Assembly (NCBI GenBank): GCA_011050235.1
Contig: DRGC01000017.1
Coordinates: 62,001 to 126,000 of the forward strand
Direction: 5' to 3'
Source: Phycisphaerae bacterium
GTDB taxonomy: Bacteria; Planctomycetota; Phycisphaerae; SM23-33
Length of the DNA: 64,000 nt
Part shown: positions 52,080 to 61,562 of the stretch, piece by piece
Layout: each line of letters starts with the position of its first letter
Numbering within the stretch: position 1 is the first letter of the stretch
Notes under the pieces: model-generated
Told to the model about the DNA's origin: nothing
Database searches by the model: none
Seen by the model: only the letters and a program-made list of their open reading frames with translations
Position numbers and translations under genes: made by a program

Positions 52080-52880
52080 TTAGCGGCGCGCCCAGCGGCG
52101 GCACAGGGCGAGCAGGCCGCCGGCGGCCAGCAGCGACAGCGAGGCCGGTTCGGGAATGGCCGCGTCCAGAACCACTACATCTCCCAACAGGAGTTCAGCG
52201 GACGCGGAGGAGGTGTTATCCCCGAGAAAAACGAAGTCCGGCTGATGGTAGGCATGATGGGCCAGGTCGTTTGGAACCTGCGCTGCGTAGTTCCGCAGCA
52301 GGTCGCTCAGCAGAGGCACGCCGTCAGCATAAAGTGTGTATCCGGTGTTGTGAATCGCCAGATCGTATTGGACAACATTGCTTGTGGTGTCGAACGAAGT
52401 CGACTCGTCGCGGACGAATGCGGCCGGCTCGTCGTCCTGGGCCCAGATCGAATCGTCCCAGAATCCCAGCTCAATGCCCCACAGATCATCACTCAGAGCA
52501 ATTACACTGAACCCGGCGCGATCGCTACTGCCGGAGTGATCCTCAGAAACAACTTGCGCAAAGAAACGCAGCGTATAGCCGTCCCCGGTCCGATCCAGCG
52601 CGATTGGCACCTTCGCCGGCTGCGACAGAAGAGCGTCGTAGTTGTAGTAACCGGCGGCCTCAGAGATATCGCCGGTCGTGTCCAACGTGGTCAGGCCCGC
52701 CCCCCAGCTCTGCGTCGCTTGGATAGGGCCGAATACAGGATCGAACGCGAAGTAGTAGAGGTCCTGGTCGTCGGGCGTCTGGCTGCTGACCGAAGAGTCA
52801 TAGAGGGTCACGTCCCCATAGGACGGGGACACGATGGTGAGGGCAACAATGCCGACGAGAAGGAACACGAGCCTGCGCAT
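52080..52880 (-). CDS. PEP-CTERM exported protein
   Basis: The product is 266 aa from ATG 52880, which gives a signal peptide (MRRLVFLLVGIVALTIVSPS YG). The body is beta-rich (LYYFAFDPVFGPIQATQSWG; GDGYTLRFFAQVVSEDHSGS; VQYDLAIHNTGYTLYADGVP) and looks like a lectin-like sandwich. Tail IPEPASLSLLAAGGLLALCR RWARR is the PEP-CTERM signal. It converges with the phn operon and is unrelated in body to the 40-43 kb group. Confidence 0.85.
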   Translation of the reverse strand: MRRLVFLLVGIVALTIVSPSYGDVTLYDSSVSSQTPDDQDLYYFAFDPVFGPIQATQSWGAGLTTLDTTGDISEAAGYYNYDALLSQPAKVPIALDRTGDGYTLRFFAQVVSEDHSGSSDRAGFSVIALSDDLWGIELGFWDDSIWAQDDEPAAFVRDESTSFDTTSNVVQYDLAIHNTGYTLYADGVPLLSDLLRNYAAQVPNDLAHHAYHQPDFVFLGDNTSSASAELLLGDVVVLDAAIPEPASLSLLAAGGLLALCRRWARR

Positions 52881-53096
52881 GTCTAGACCTCCCGCAAAAC
52901 GGATCTTCTTTAAGCCAATTGCAAACAATTGGTTATGCTCGTACAAGGCGATGTGCGCCTCAAGCCCAGCACGGAGACCTGTGCTAAGAACATCATAGGC
53001 ATCGTCTCAGCCGAAAAGCGGACATCAGGGGAAAGAGCGGGGAGGAGGGGCGCTTATGCAATGCGGGGCCGCCTGCCGGCGCGGTATGCTGGGGCT

Positions 53097-54251
53097 ATGG
53101 GCCAGCGGATTATTCATGTGGATATGGATGAGTTCTTCGCGGCGGTTGAGAAGCTGGACAACCCCGAATTGGTCGGCAAGTGCGTCCTCGTCGGCGGTGA
53201 CCCCAAGGGGCGCGGCGTGGTGTCGACGGCCAGCTACGAGGCGCGGCAGTTCGGGTGTCACTCGGCCATGCCGATGGCGACGGCGGTGCGGCTTTGCCCG
53301 CATGCGATCGTGCTGCCGGTCCGGGGTGATCGCTACGGCCAGGTCAGCCGAGAGGTGTTCGAGATCTTCGAACGCTTCTCGCCGATGATTGAGCCGCTCA
53401 GCATCGACGAGGCCTTCATCGACGTCACCGGCTGCGAGCGCCTGCACGGCCCGGCCGAACGGATCGCCCGCGACATCCAGGCCGCCATCACCGACGAGTT
53501 GCATCTGTCGGCCAGCATCGGCGTGGCGCCCAACAAGTTCCTGGCCAAGCTCGCCAGCGACCTGGACAAGCCCGCCGGGCTGGTTGTGATCTCCGAGCAG
53601 ACCATCCACGACATCCTCGACCCCCTGCCGGTCACCAAGCTCTGGGGCGTGGGCAAGCGGGCGGCCGGGGAGTTGGCCCGGCTGAACATCCAGACGATCG
53701 GCCAACTCCGCTGCACCGATCCGGCCATCCTGGCCGACCGATTCGGCCAGGCGGGCGAGCACTTCGCCAACCTCGCCAACGGCGTCGACGATCGGCCCGT
53801 CACTCCTGACGGCCAGGCCAAGAGCATCGGCGCCGAGACGACCTTCGCACAGGACATCGCTGAACTCGACGAGCTTCGCCGCATCCTGAGCCAGCAGGTC
53901 GAACAGGTCGCCCGCCGTCTGCGCCGCGCCGGCCTCAAGGCCCGGACCATCACGCTGAAGCTGCGAACGGGCGATTTCACGACGATGACCCGGTCGCGGA
54001 CCTTCGGCGAGGCGACGGATCTGACCGACACGCTCCGGCAGGCGGCCAAGGGTCTGCTGGCCCAGTGGTCGAGCCAACGGTTCGCGCCGCTTCGGCTGAT
54101 CGGCATAACGGCCAGCCAGCTAGCCGGCGGAGGAGGGCAACTGTCGCTGTTCGACAACGGCGAGGACCGCGCCAGAGAACGCCGAATCGACCAGACCGTC
54201 GACCGGATCGTCGAGCGGTTCGGGCCCGAATCCGTCCAGCGCGGCGGTTAG
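53097..54251 (+). CDS. dinB: DNA polymerase IV (Y family)
   Basis: The product is 384 aa from ATG 53097; the frame is open to 52929 but the family starts MGQRIIHVDMDEFFAAVEKL. Catalytic acids are Asp8 in HVDMDEFF and the Asp/Glu of LSIDEAFIDVTG near 103. The finger/thumb block SASIGVAPNKFLAKLASDLD and HhH VTKLWGVGKRAAGELARL follow, and the end has QLSLFDNGE, a clamp-binding motif. It performs translesion synthesis. Confidence 0.95.
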   Translation: MGQRIIHVDMDEFFAAVEKLDNPELVGKCVLVGGDPKGRGVVSTASYEARQFGCHSAMPMATAVRLCPHAIVLPVRGDRYGQVSREVFEIFERFSPMIEPLSIDEAFIDVTGCERLHGPAERIARDIQAAITDELHLSASIGVAPNKFLAKLASDLDKPAGLVVISEQTIHDILDPLPVTKLWGVGKRAAGELARLNIQTIGQLRCTDPAILADRFGQAGEHFANLANGVDDRPVTPDGQAKSIGAETTFAQDIAELDELRRILSQQVEQVARRLRRAGLKARTITLKLRTGDFTTMTRSRTFGEATDLTDTLRQAAKGLLAQWSSQRFAPLRLIGITASQLAGGGGQLSLFDNGEDRARERRIDQTVDRIVERFGPESVQRGG

Positions 54252-54353
54252 CCCGAGCTGCAAGACCCCGGGAAAGGTGGGGAATCCGGCCAGGCTCTGT
54301 GGTAACCTTACGGTTTTCCGAATTGCCCAATGGACAGGTATCAGGAGACCGTG

Positions 54354-55952
54354 ATGCACAAACGATCTGTGACCCCCCTGCTGGTTCTCGCAGCCGCGTT
54401 GCTGGCCGCGCCGCTTGCATGCACCCAGGCCCCCGCCGATCCGCTGAAAGGCGCAACATCCCAGCCCCCCCCCGTCGATCTGCTGGAAGGCGCGACATGG
54501 AGCTACAGCACCGACGACGGCAAGACGTTCTCCGCCGAAGGGCCCACCGTCGATCCGGGCGAGAAGGTCGTGATCGTGGCGGCCGCCAAGTTCGATGTGG
54601 CCGACCCGGCCCCGATCGCCGGGCTGACGCTGACGACGGGCCTCTCGCCGCAGGTGGCAACGGACCTGTCCCTCAACGGCAAGCCCTTCGCCCCGCCGCT
54701 GAAGGAAATGACCTACCGCGAGATCCCGGGGGTCGATCCGGCCTTGCTGGTCAGCGGGCCGAACGTGCTGACGATGACGTTCGGCATCATGAACGGCCAT
54801 GACGAGGCCAGGCCCCTGCCGCCGATGACCACCACCCTGATCGCGCTGAAGGGCGAGAACGTGGCCTTTCAGACGGGCCCGGCCCTGGGGTACTTCGACG
54901 CCGAGCACTTCACCGTCACCTGCCGGACCAACGTCCCGATCGCCGTGACGCTGCGAGCCAGGCCCATCGACGCCAAGGGCGCCGCCGAGATCCTGGTGGC
55001 CTCGGACAAGGCCCTGATGCATCGGGTTAAGGTCAAGCGGGCCCAAGGCGTCGATGCCTACGAGTTCCGCCTGGAAGCGGCTTTTGGCAAGGCGGTGACC
55101 ACGACCGACTGGCTGATGGCCCCGCGCTGGTCCGATGTCACCGACGGGACGATGCGGTTCGCCGCCGCCGCCGACAGCCGGACCATCCCGCACCAGTGGC
55201 GGGCGGTCTCTCTGGCCATCGCCGCCGCCAAGCCCCAACTGCTGGTCTTTGCCGGCGACATGGTCACGGCCGGGCGGTCGGACTGGGAGTGGGACGAGCA
55301 GTATTTCGGCCCGGCCAAGGAGATGCTGGCGACGGTGCCCACCTACGCCGTCATCGGCAACCACGAGGAGGAGGCCCCGGTCTATCCGGAGCTGTTCTAC
55401 ACGCCCACCCCCGACGGGCGCGGGAAGAACTGGAGCCAGCAAGTCGGCGACGTTCTGCTGATCGGCATCGTGGGCCACACGTCGTTCGCCCCGGGTACCG
55501 ACAACCACAAATGGCTCGAGCGCACGCTGGCGGAATCGAAGGCGAAGTTTATCTTCCTGTTCAACCACTACCCGGGCTGGTCATCCCGCGGCACGACCGC
55601 CCTGAACGAGCAGGGCGTCCCCCGCGACAAGATCACCCACCAGTCCCGAACCATCCTCATGCCGCTGTTGGAGAAATACAACGCGACGGCCTACGTGGCC
55701 GGGCACCATCACTACTACGAGCGCAGCGAACCCGCCGCCGGCGTGACATCGATCATCACCGGCGGGGCCGGCGCGCCGATGTCCAGCCGGTCGCAACCGG
55801 ACCTCACGAACAATCCGCATTCGAAGGGCGTCGTGTCGCGATTGCACTTTTGCCTGTTCGAAGTCTCCGGCGACACGTGCACCATGAAGGTCATCACCCC
55901 CGACGGCGAGGTCTTCGACACGCGCACCTGGCAGGCGCGAGAGGTCAAGTAA
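54354..55952 (+). CDS. metallophosphoesterase lipoprotein (purple acid phosphatase-like)
   Basis: The product is 532 aa from ATG 54354, giving a lipoprotein signal (LAAALLAAPLACTQA, Cys near 23). The N-terminal part (40-250) is beta-rich. The calcineurin-like domain begins FAAAADSRTIPHQWRAVSLA, with VFAGDMVTAG, YAVIGNHEEEAPVYPELFY, FIFLFNHYPGW and YVAGHHHYYERSEPA as the successive metal-binding blocks. The usual first motif D-x-H is AADSR here, so the first metal site is altered. It precedes the sugar oxidoreductase operon. Confidence 0.85.
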   Translation: MHKRSVTPLLVLAAALLAAPLACTQAPADPLKGATSQPPPVDLLEGATWSYSTDDGKTFSAEGPTVDPGEKVVIVAAAKFDVADPAPIAGLTLTTGLSPQVATDLSLNGKPFAPPLKEMTYREIPGVDPALLVSGPNVLTMTFGIMNGHDEARPLPPMTTTLIALKGENVAFQTGPALGYFDAEHFTVTCRTNVPIAVTLRARPIDAKGAAEILVASDKALMHRVKVKRAQGVDAYEFRLEAAFGKAVTTTDWLMAPRWSDVTDGTMRFAAAADSRTIPHQWRAVSLAIAAAKPQLLVFAGDMVTAGRSDWEWDEQYFGPAKEMLATVPTYAVIGNHEEEAPVYPELFYTPTPDGRGKNWSQQVGDVLLIGIVGHTSFAPGTDNHKWLERTLAESKAKFIFLFNHYPGWSSRGTTALNEQGVPRDKITHQSRTILMPLLEKYNATAYVAGHHHYYERSEPAAGVTSIITGGAGAPMSSRSQPDLTNNPHSKGVVSRLHFCLFEVSGDTCTMKVITPDGEVFDTRTWQAREVK

Positions 55953-55986
55953 CCCCGCCCACACGAGGCGCCAAGGAGTCGCCCCA

Positions 55987-57168
55987 ATGGCAGAGGCATT
56001 GGAACTGAGAATCGGCGTCATCGGCGCCGGCGGACGCGGCGGGCTGAGCTTCGCCGCCCACAAGCCCGACGAAGGCTGCCGCATCGTTGCGATTTGTGAC
56101 ATCAGGAAGGACGTAGCCGACTTCTACGAGCAACACCTCGGCAACAAGCCCGACTTCCACGAAGACTATCACGATCTGCTCGCCCGCGACGATGTCAACG
56201 CCGTGTTCGTGACGCTGCCGGACCCCTTCCACGAAGAGGTGGCTGTCGCGTCGCTGGAAGCCGGCAAGGCCGTCTATCTCGAAAAGCCGATGGCCATCAC
56301 CATCGAAGGCTGCGACCGCATTCTCGAAACCGCCCGGCGGACCGGCAGCAAACTGTACCTCGGCCACAACATGCGACACTTCCCCGTCGTGCTGAAGATG
56401 AAGGAAGTCATCGACAGCGGCGCGATCGGCGAGGTCAAGGCTGGCTGGTGCCGCCACTTCGTTAGCTACGGCGGCGATGCGTTCTTCAAGGACTGGCACG
56501 CCGAGCGGAAGACCCAAACGGGCCTGCTGCTGCAAAAGGGCGCCCATGACATCGACGTGCTGCACTGGCTGTGCGGCGGGTACTCGAAGCGCGTGGTGGC
56601 CATGGGCGAACTCGGCGTCTACAACCGCGTCGAAGACAAGCGTGACCCGGACGCCTACGGCTCGGCTGCGTTCCTGAGCGACGAGCACTGGCCTTGGTAC
56701 AACCAGACCGGCGTCAACCCCTTCGCCGATGTCGAAGACCTGTCGATGATGCTGATGCAGTTGGATAACGGGGTGCTGGCCAGTTACCAGCAGTGTCACT
56801 ACACCCCCGACTGCTGGCGGAACTACACCGTCATCGGCACCGAGGGTCGGGTGGAGAACTTCAACGACTCCGGCCAGGCAACCGTCCGCGTGTGGAACCA
56901 TCGCGAGGATTGCTACAGGGAACACGGCGATATCGAGCATCAGTTGGATCCTTCCAGCGGCACCCACGGCGGGTCGGACCCGGCCATCGTCAATGAGTTC
57001 CTCGACTACGTGCGCAAGGACATCCCCACCAACACCTCGCCCGTCGCCGCCCGCTACAGCGTCGCCGCCGGCTACCAGGCCACCATGAGCCTGCGAAACG
57101 GCTGCATGCCCATGGATGTGCCGATGCTGGACAGCGAACTGGAAGACTATTTCGGTAGAGGACTCTAG
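55987..57168 (+). CDS. Gfo/Idh/MocA-family oxidoreductase
   Basis: The product is 393 aa. Rossmann start LRIGVIGAGGRGGLSFAAHK, cofactor/substrate motif VYLEKPMAITIEGCDRIL (EKP near 100), and QKGAHDIDVLHWLCGGYSKR with the catalytic H-x-x-D arrangement. The C-terminal HGGSDPAIVNEFLDYVRKDI is usual for carbohydrate-active members. It starts 34 bases after the phosphoesterase and precedes the UroD-like gene. Confidence 0.9.
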   Translation: MAEALELRIGVIGAGGRGGLSFAAHKPDEGCRIVAICDIRKDVADFYEQHLGNKPDFHEDYHDLLARDDVNAVFVTLPDPFHEEVAVASLEAGKAVYLEKPMAITIEGCDRILETARRTGSKLYLGHNMRHFPVVLKMKEVIDSGAIGEVKAGWCRHFVSYGGDAFFKDWHAERKTQTGLLLQKGAHDIDVLHWLCGGYSKRVVAMGELGVYNRVEDKRDPDAYGSAAFLSDEHWPWYNQTGVNPFADVEDLSMMLMQLDNGVLASYQQCHYTPDCWRNYTVIGTEGRVENFNDSGQATVRVWNHREDCYREHGDIEHQLDPSSGTHGGSDPAIVNEFLDYVRKDIPTNTSPVAARYSVAAGYQATMSLRNGCMPMDVPMLDSELEDYFGRGL

Positions 57169-57177
57169 AGAAGAGAA

Positions 57178-57260
57178 GTTCCAAGTTCCAAACAACAAGC
57201 TCCAAAGAGCCGAGACTGGAGCGTCGTCGCTTGGAACTTGTAGGTTGGAACTTGGAGCTT
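57178..57260. repeat. imperfect inverted repeat (TTGGAACTT type)
   Basis: Arms near 57178-57213 and 57231-57260 are built from TTCCAAGTTCCAA and TTGGAACTTGG words and can pair. The repeat fills the gap just before the UroD-like gene. Confidence 0.55.
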
Positions 57261-57272
57261 AGGCCTTTGATT

Positions 57273-58343
57273 ATGTCAACCGACCTTGAGAACTTCGTCG
57301 CCACCACCAACCACAAGCGGCCGGGCCGGATTCTTTACGGCGCGAACTTTGTGGGCGATCTGGCCAACCGCGTTTGCGAGCACATCGGCGGTGACGACAT
57401 CGCTGCGCATTACGGGTTCTTCCAGCCGGTCGAGGTCGGCCTTCGGTCACCGGCCGACTACGAGCCCATCGACTACTCGTCGTATTGGGAAGGCGAGGAG
57501 TTGCCCGAGGGGACGGCGATTGATGGCAACGGTGTGGCGATGGTGCCCAGCGGGTTCTATCACTTCTGGGGCTACATCTCGCCGCTTCGCAACGCCGAAA
57601 ACCTGTCGGAGATCGAGAACTACCCGCTTATCGACATGACCGTCTGGGACGATTCGAAGATGGGTGCCGAGGTCACCGACGCCCATGCGGCCGGGAAGGT
57701 CTCGACGATGTTCGTCGGCCACATGTACGAGTCAGCCTGGCAGATCCGCGGCTACGAGCAATTCCTGATGGACACCATCGATCGGCCCGCGTGGGCGGAG
57801 TGTCTGCTGGAGCGCCTCTTCCAGGCGAACATGGTCCGCGCCGAGGCGGCGGGCAAGGCCGGCGTGATGTACGTCAAGTGCGGCGACGACGTCGCCAACC
57901 AGAACGCCCTGATGTTCAACAAGGCCACCTGGGCCGACCTCATACACAGCCGCTGGGCCAAGATCTGGCAGCGCATCCGCCAGCTCAACGCCGACGCCAA
58001 GATCTGGTATCACACCGACGGCAACTGCATCGATGTCGTCGACGAGTTTGTCGACGCCGGGCTCGACGTGCTCAACCCCATCCAGCCGGAGTGCCTGGAT
58101 ATCGACGAGATCCACCGCCGCTACAAAGGGCGTCTCAGTTTCGACGGCGGCATGGGCACGCAGTCCACCATGCCCTGGGGCACGCCCGACGACGTCCGCG
58201 CCCGCGTGAAGGAACTGATCGACAACTACGGCCGCGACGGCGGGCTGATGATCTCGCCCACGCACGTGCTCGAACCGGAAGTGCCGCTGGAGAACATCGA
58301 TGCCTTCGCCGAAGCATGCCGGGAGTATGGAACGTTTGAGTAA
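57273..58343 (+). CDS. uroporphyrinogen decarboxylase-family protein
   Basis: The product is 356 aa from ATG 57273. It has the UroD/MtaA barrel features AGKAGVMYVKCGDDVANQNA, KIWYHTDGNCIDVVDEFVDA and GLDVLNPIQPECLDIDEIHR, GRLSFDGGMGTQSTMPWGTP. It lacks the N-terminal RQAGR-type motif of haem UroD, so it belongs to the broad family that includes corrinoid-dependent methyltransferases, often found with sugar genes in planctomycetes. Substrate unknown. A damaged relative is at 39743. Confidence 0.85.
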   Translation: MSTDLENFVATTNHKRPGRILYGANFVGDLANRVCEHIGGDDIAAHYGFFQPVEVGLRSPADYEPIDYSSYWEGEELPEGTAIDGNGVAMVPSGFYHFWGYISPLRNAENLSEIENYPLIDMTVWDDSKMGAEVTDAHAAGKVSTMFVGHMYESAWQIRGYEQFLMDTIDRPAWAECLLERLFQANMVRAEAAGKAGVMYVKCGDDVANQNALMFNKATWADLIHSRWAKIWQRIRQLNADAKIWYHTDGNCIDVVDEFVDAGLDVLNPIQPECLDIDEIHRRYKGRLSFDGGMGTQSTMPWGTPDDVRARVKELIDNYGRDGGLMISPTHVLEPEVPLENIDAFAEACREYGTFE

Positions 58344-58359
58344 GAGCCCGAGGGGGGGG

Positions 58360-58510
58360 AAATTCGAAATCTTAAATACGAAATACGAAACAAATTCGAA
58401 GCACGAAATCCTAAACAACTTCCATGTACCCCGGTGACCCCACGGACCTCGTTTCGAATTTCGAATTTCGTGCTTGTTTCGAATTTCGGTTTTCGGATTT
58501 CGGGTTTCGA
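58360..58510. repeat. AT-rich imperfect inverted repeat (TTCGAA/TTTCGTA type)
   Basis: The left arm (58360-58417) is built from AAATTCGAAAT and ATACGAAA words, and the right arm (58448-58510) from TTTCGAATTTCG words; the two pair imperfectly around about 30 GC-rich bases. It is markedly more AT-rich than its neighbours and sits between the UroD-like gene and the glycosidase-like gene. Confidence 0.65.
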
Positions 58511-58532
58511 CATAGTAGATATTGGACGCAAC

Positions 58533-60890
58533 ATGACTGACAAGCCCCCCCCCACCGCCACCGCCATCATCTCGCTGCTGGGCGAGACGGACAATCTCCT
58601 GGCCGCCGATGCCTGGGAGCCGATCGAGCCCCAGGTGACCACCAGCCAGGACGGCGATGTGTTGACCTGCCAGGCCGCCCCGCCGGAGGTGGCCGACATC
58701 GACGAAAACCCAAAGGCCTCCGCCGGTTTCCAGCAAACCGTCGAGTTGAACCAGCGCGTGCCGCGGGTCGTCGTCGCCAGCGTCCAAAGCCGATGCGAAG
58801 ACCTGACTTCCCGCAGGACGTTCGACTACTCGCTGACCCTCACGCTACTGGACGACAACGGCAAGACCATCGACCAGCCTTTCACGGCGTTTTCCCTGCC
58901 GGACGGCGAGTGGCACGCCGCGGAGGTCCGCATCGTGCCGACACGGCCGGCCAAGACGGTCGTCGTTCGCCTTGTCTGCCTGGCCATCGCCGGCCAGGCC
59001 CAGTTCCGCAGCCCCCGGCTGGCCCAACTGCCGGACGATGGCCAGATCAGCCTGGACGGACTGGCCCTGCCAGCCGGCGCCGCCCTCACTGAAGGCTGGT
59101 ACGTGGCCGAAGCGGCCGAGCCCACACAGCTCGTGCCCGCCGACAAGGCCGACTGCCTGAACCTGACCGTCGCGCAGACAACGCAGCCGCGCGATGCGGA
59201 TATCCACACCGAGGCGACCCTCACCGATACCACCGGCGACGACCGGGCGCTGACGGTTATCTACGTGCACCCACTGGCCGACGGCGATTGGCGGTGGCTT
59301 GGTGATTTCCGCAGCGACACCGCAACGGCGTCGCCCGGTGAATACCTGCTGACCGCCAACATCCAGGCCGGTCGCGGGCGTCTGAGCCGCTGGCCGCTGG
59401 CGGCGGTGGCGACTGGCGACAACGGCCGGGCCGTCTCGCTGGACTTCACACAGCCGGCGGTCTATCGCGTCGGCTACAGCGCGGGCCTCAACGCGCTCTA
59501 CATTGCCTTTGACATCGCCCTGACGCCCGAAAGCCCGTCGGCGACGCTGGCGGCCGACGTGTTCGGCTTCGACGGCACGTGGGGATTTCGCGGCGCGATC
59601 CAGCGGATGTACGAACTCCAGCCCGACGCCTTCGCCGACCGCACCGGCGGGCACGGCCTGTGGGTGCCGTTCTTCGAGAGCACGTCGATCCCGGACTTCG
59701 AGGACTTCGGCTTCCGCTTCAAGGAAGGCATCGGCGGCGATCTGCGATGGGGCAACGAAACCGGCAAGCTGCTGACATTCCACTACATCGAGCCGCTGAC
59801 GTTTTGGGTTGCGATGGATAAGGACACCCCTCGCGACATGGACAATGCGATGGCGGCCATCGACAAGCTCAAGGCCGACGGCAACCACGAGGCCCACTGC
59901 TTCGAGACCAGTGTCTACCACCGCGCGTCGGGCCGAATTGCGGGCATCGCCGTGGACGCCGCCTGGTGCGACGGGATCGTCTGGAGCATGAACTCCGCGC
60001 CGGGCATCGAACAGCCCAACCACTACAACACGATCATCAACGATGAGAAGATCGCCAACTGGGTCGAGAACGAAGACCCCCTCCAGAACGTCTCCGGCTG
60101 GTACATCGATTCGATCGAAGGCTATATCACCGAGGACCTCGACCACACTCGAGCGCACTTCGCTGCGATGAAAACGCCGCTGAGCTACGACACCCAGACG
60201 CGCCGCCCGGTCGTGTTCACCGGGCTGGTGGTCTATGAGTTCACGCGACAATTGGCCGAGGATCTTCGCAGCCGCGGCTGCATGACGATGGCCAACACCG
60301 TCCCCGGCCGCTACTGCTGGCTGGCCCCCTACCTCGACGTGCTGGGCACGGAGACCAACTGGAACCACAAGGGCACGTGGACGCCGCTCACCGATGCTGA
60401 AATGCTCTATCGCCGCGCCCTCACCGGCGACAAGCCCTACTGCTTCCTGATGAACTCGGATTTCAAGACATTCACCTACGACATGACCGAGCGGTACATG
60501 AAGCGGTGCGTGGCCTACGGGATGTACCCGGGCTACTTCAGCCCCAACGCCTTCAGCGACTCGTACTTCGGCAACCCCGACTGGTACGAGCGCGACCGCG
60601 AGCTGTTCAAAAAATACGTCCCCCTCTGCAAGCGCGTCGGCGAGGCCGGCTGGCAGCCCATCACCAACGCCCACAGCAGCGACGAGAAAGTCTACGTCGA
60701 GCGCTGGGGCGGCGACCAGTTGACCGTCTTCAACGACGCCGGCGAAACGCGCCAGGTCACCATCGCGCTCGACGGCGCTTGGCCGGGCGCCTGCACAAAC
60801 GTCGTCACCGGCGAACCGGTTGCGGTCGAGGATGGCGAGCTGACACTGACGCTGGACAGCGAAGACGTCGCCGTGCTGGCGTTCGTGTAG
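58533..60890 (+). CDS. large glycosidase-like protein of unknown family
   Basis: The product is 785 aa from ATG 58533; upstream frame is repeat DNA. Residues 1-330 are beta-rich jelly-roll-like (FQQTVELNQRVPRVVVASVQ; PDGEWHAAEVRIVPTRPAKT). Residues 340-720 look like a TIM barrel: FEDFGFRFKEGIGGDLRWGN, NVSGWYIDSIEGYITEDLDH with acidic D-S-x-E at a strand end, CMTMANTVPGRYCWLAPYLD and GTETNWNHKGTWTP. The last 70 residues form a small beta domain (YVERWGGDQLTVFNDAGETR), as in many glycoside hydrolases. No signal peptide, so cytoplasmic. It probably acts with the adjacent oxidoreductase and UroD-like protein on a carbohydrate. Confidence 0.75.
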   Translation: MTDKPPPTATAIISLLGETDNLLAADAWEPIEPQVTTSQDGDVLTCQAAPPEVADIDENPKASAGFQQTVELNQRVPRVVVASVQSRCEDLTSRRTFDYSLTLTLLDDNGKTIDQPFTAFSLPDGEWHAAEVRIVPTRPAKTVVVRLVCLAIAGQAQFRSPRLAQLPDDGQISLDGLALPAGAALTEGWYVAEAAEPTQLVPADKADCLNLTVAQTTQPRDADIHTEATLTDTTGDDRALTVIYVHPLADGDWRWLGDFRSDTATASPGEYLLTANIQAGRGRLSRWPLAAVATGDNGRAVSLDFTQPAVYRVGYSAGLNALYIAFDIALTPESPSATLAADVFGFDGTWGFRGAIQRMYELQPDAFADRTGGHGLWVPFFESTSIPDFEDFGFRFKEGIGGDLRWGNETGKLLTFHYIEPLTFWVAMDKDTPRDMDNAMAAIDKLKADGNHEAHCFETSVYHRASGRIAGIAVDAAWCDGIVWSMNSAPGIEQPNHYNTIINDEKIANWVENEDPLQNVSGWYIDSIEGYITEDLDHTRAHFAAMKTPLSYDTQTRRPVVFTGLVVYEFTRQLAEDLRSRGCMTMANTVPGRYCWLAPYLDVLGTETNWNHKGTWTPLTDAEMLYRRALTGDKPYCFLMNSDFKTFTYDMTERYMKRCVAYGMYPGYFSPNAFSDSYFGNPDWYERDRELFKKYVPLCKRVGEAGWQPITNAHSSDEKVYVERWGGDQLTVFNDAGETRQVTIALDGAWPGACTNVVTGEPVAVEDGELTLTLDSEDVAVLAFV

Positions 60891-60958
60891 GGGGATAGTA
60901 TAATCGAGTGAGAAGAGATGAGTACGGTGTCCCTCGGTCTTGAAGAAGGGGCGATGCG

Positions 60959-61507
60959 ATGTTTGCGACGACGGACAGGGCCTTTGCCCGTGGGCTTCGT
61001 TGGGGGCTATGCACAGTCACCTTGCTGGCGTGTTCGCTGGCTTCCTGTCAACACCGATCGTCACAGGGGCAAGCCCCTCGTGATGAAGTGGCGGCGAGCG
61101 TACACATCACGGCGCTGAAAGAGGGCAATTTCGATACGACCCTCCCGACGAGGCCATCCGATCCGGCCACGTCAGCCGATTATCTTTACATCTGGAAGAA
61201 CGCTGGCACTCCCTATCATCTGTCGAAACTCATCGAGATTGGTCCCTCAGCCGGCGCCGCTCTTCTCGATCTGCTGGCCGACGATACGTCGACGCCGTTC
61301 GAATACCGTGGAGTCTTGTCTTTCCAGGGAGGCCTGTCTCACGACTTAACCAAAAGGACTGCCACCCTCGGGGACATGGCCGACTACGCCTTGAGGTGCA
61401 TTTACTCCGATGACGTAGGGTATCGTTCGTATCTGCTGCAAGCCGAGCGAGAAGCGACCATAGAACAGTGGCGCAAGATCGTGGCCGATTCAGAAAAGGT
61501 AAGATGA
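60959..61507 (+). CDS. hypothetical lipoprotein
   Basis: The product is 182 aa. Lipoprotein signal LCTVTLLACSLASCQHRSS (lipobox LASC, Cys near 30). The mature part (YLYIWKNAGTPYHLSKLIEI; GPSAGAALLDLLADDTSTPF; DMADYALRCIYSDDVGYRSY) is helical with a HEAT-like flavour. No family is recognised. The stop coincides with the start of the AATCGGGACGG repeat. Confidence 0.65.
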   Translation: MFATTDRAFARGLRWGLCTVTLLACSLASCQHRSSQGQAPRDEVAASVHITALKEGNFDTTLPTRPSDPATSADYLYIWKNAGTPYHLSKLIEIGPSAGAALLDLLADDTSTPFEYRGVLSFQGGLSHDLTKRTATLGDMADYALRCIYSDDVGYRSYLLQAEREATIEQWRKIVADSEKVR

Positions 61508-61549
61508 ATCGGGACGGCTACTGTCTTTCGTGCCTGTCCCTGCTTTCCC
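61507..61549. repeat. AATCGGGACGG repeat, copy 1
   Basis: AATCGGGACGG followed by CTACTGTCTTTCG and TGTCCCTGCTTTCCC; a shortened version of 63021-63079. The two copies flank the MFS transporter gene in direct orientation. Confidence 0.55.
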
Positions 61550-61562
61550 GCGTATCTCCTGC

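Noticed and set aside
58845-60674. 609-codon minus frame opposite the glycosidase-like gene
   Set aside because: Val/Gly/Ala/Arg-rich antisense frame typical of high-GC coding DNA; no motif and no ribosome site.
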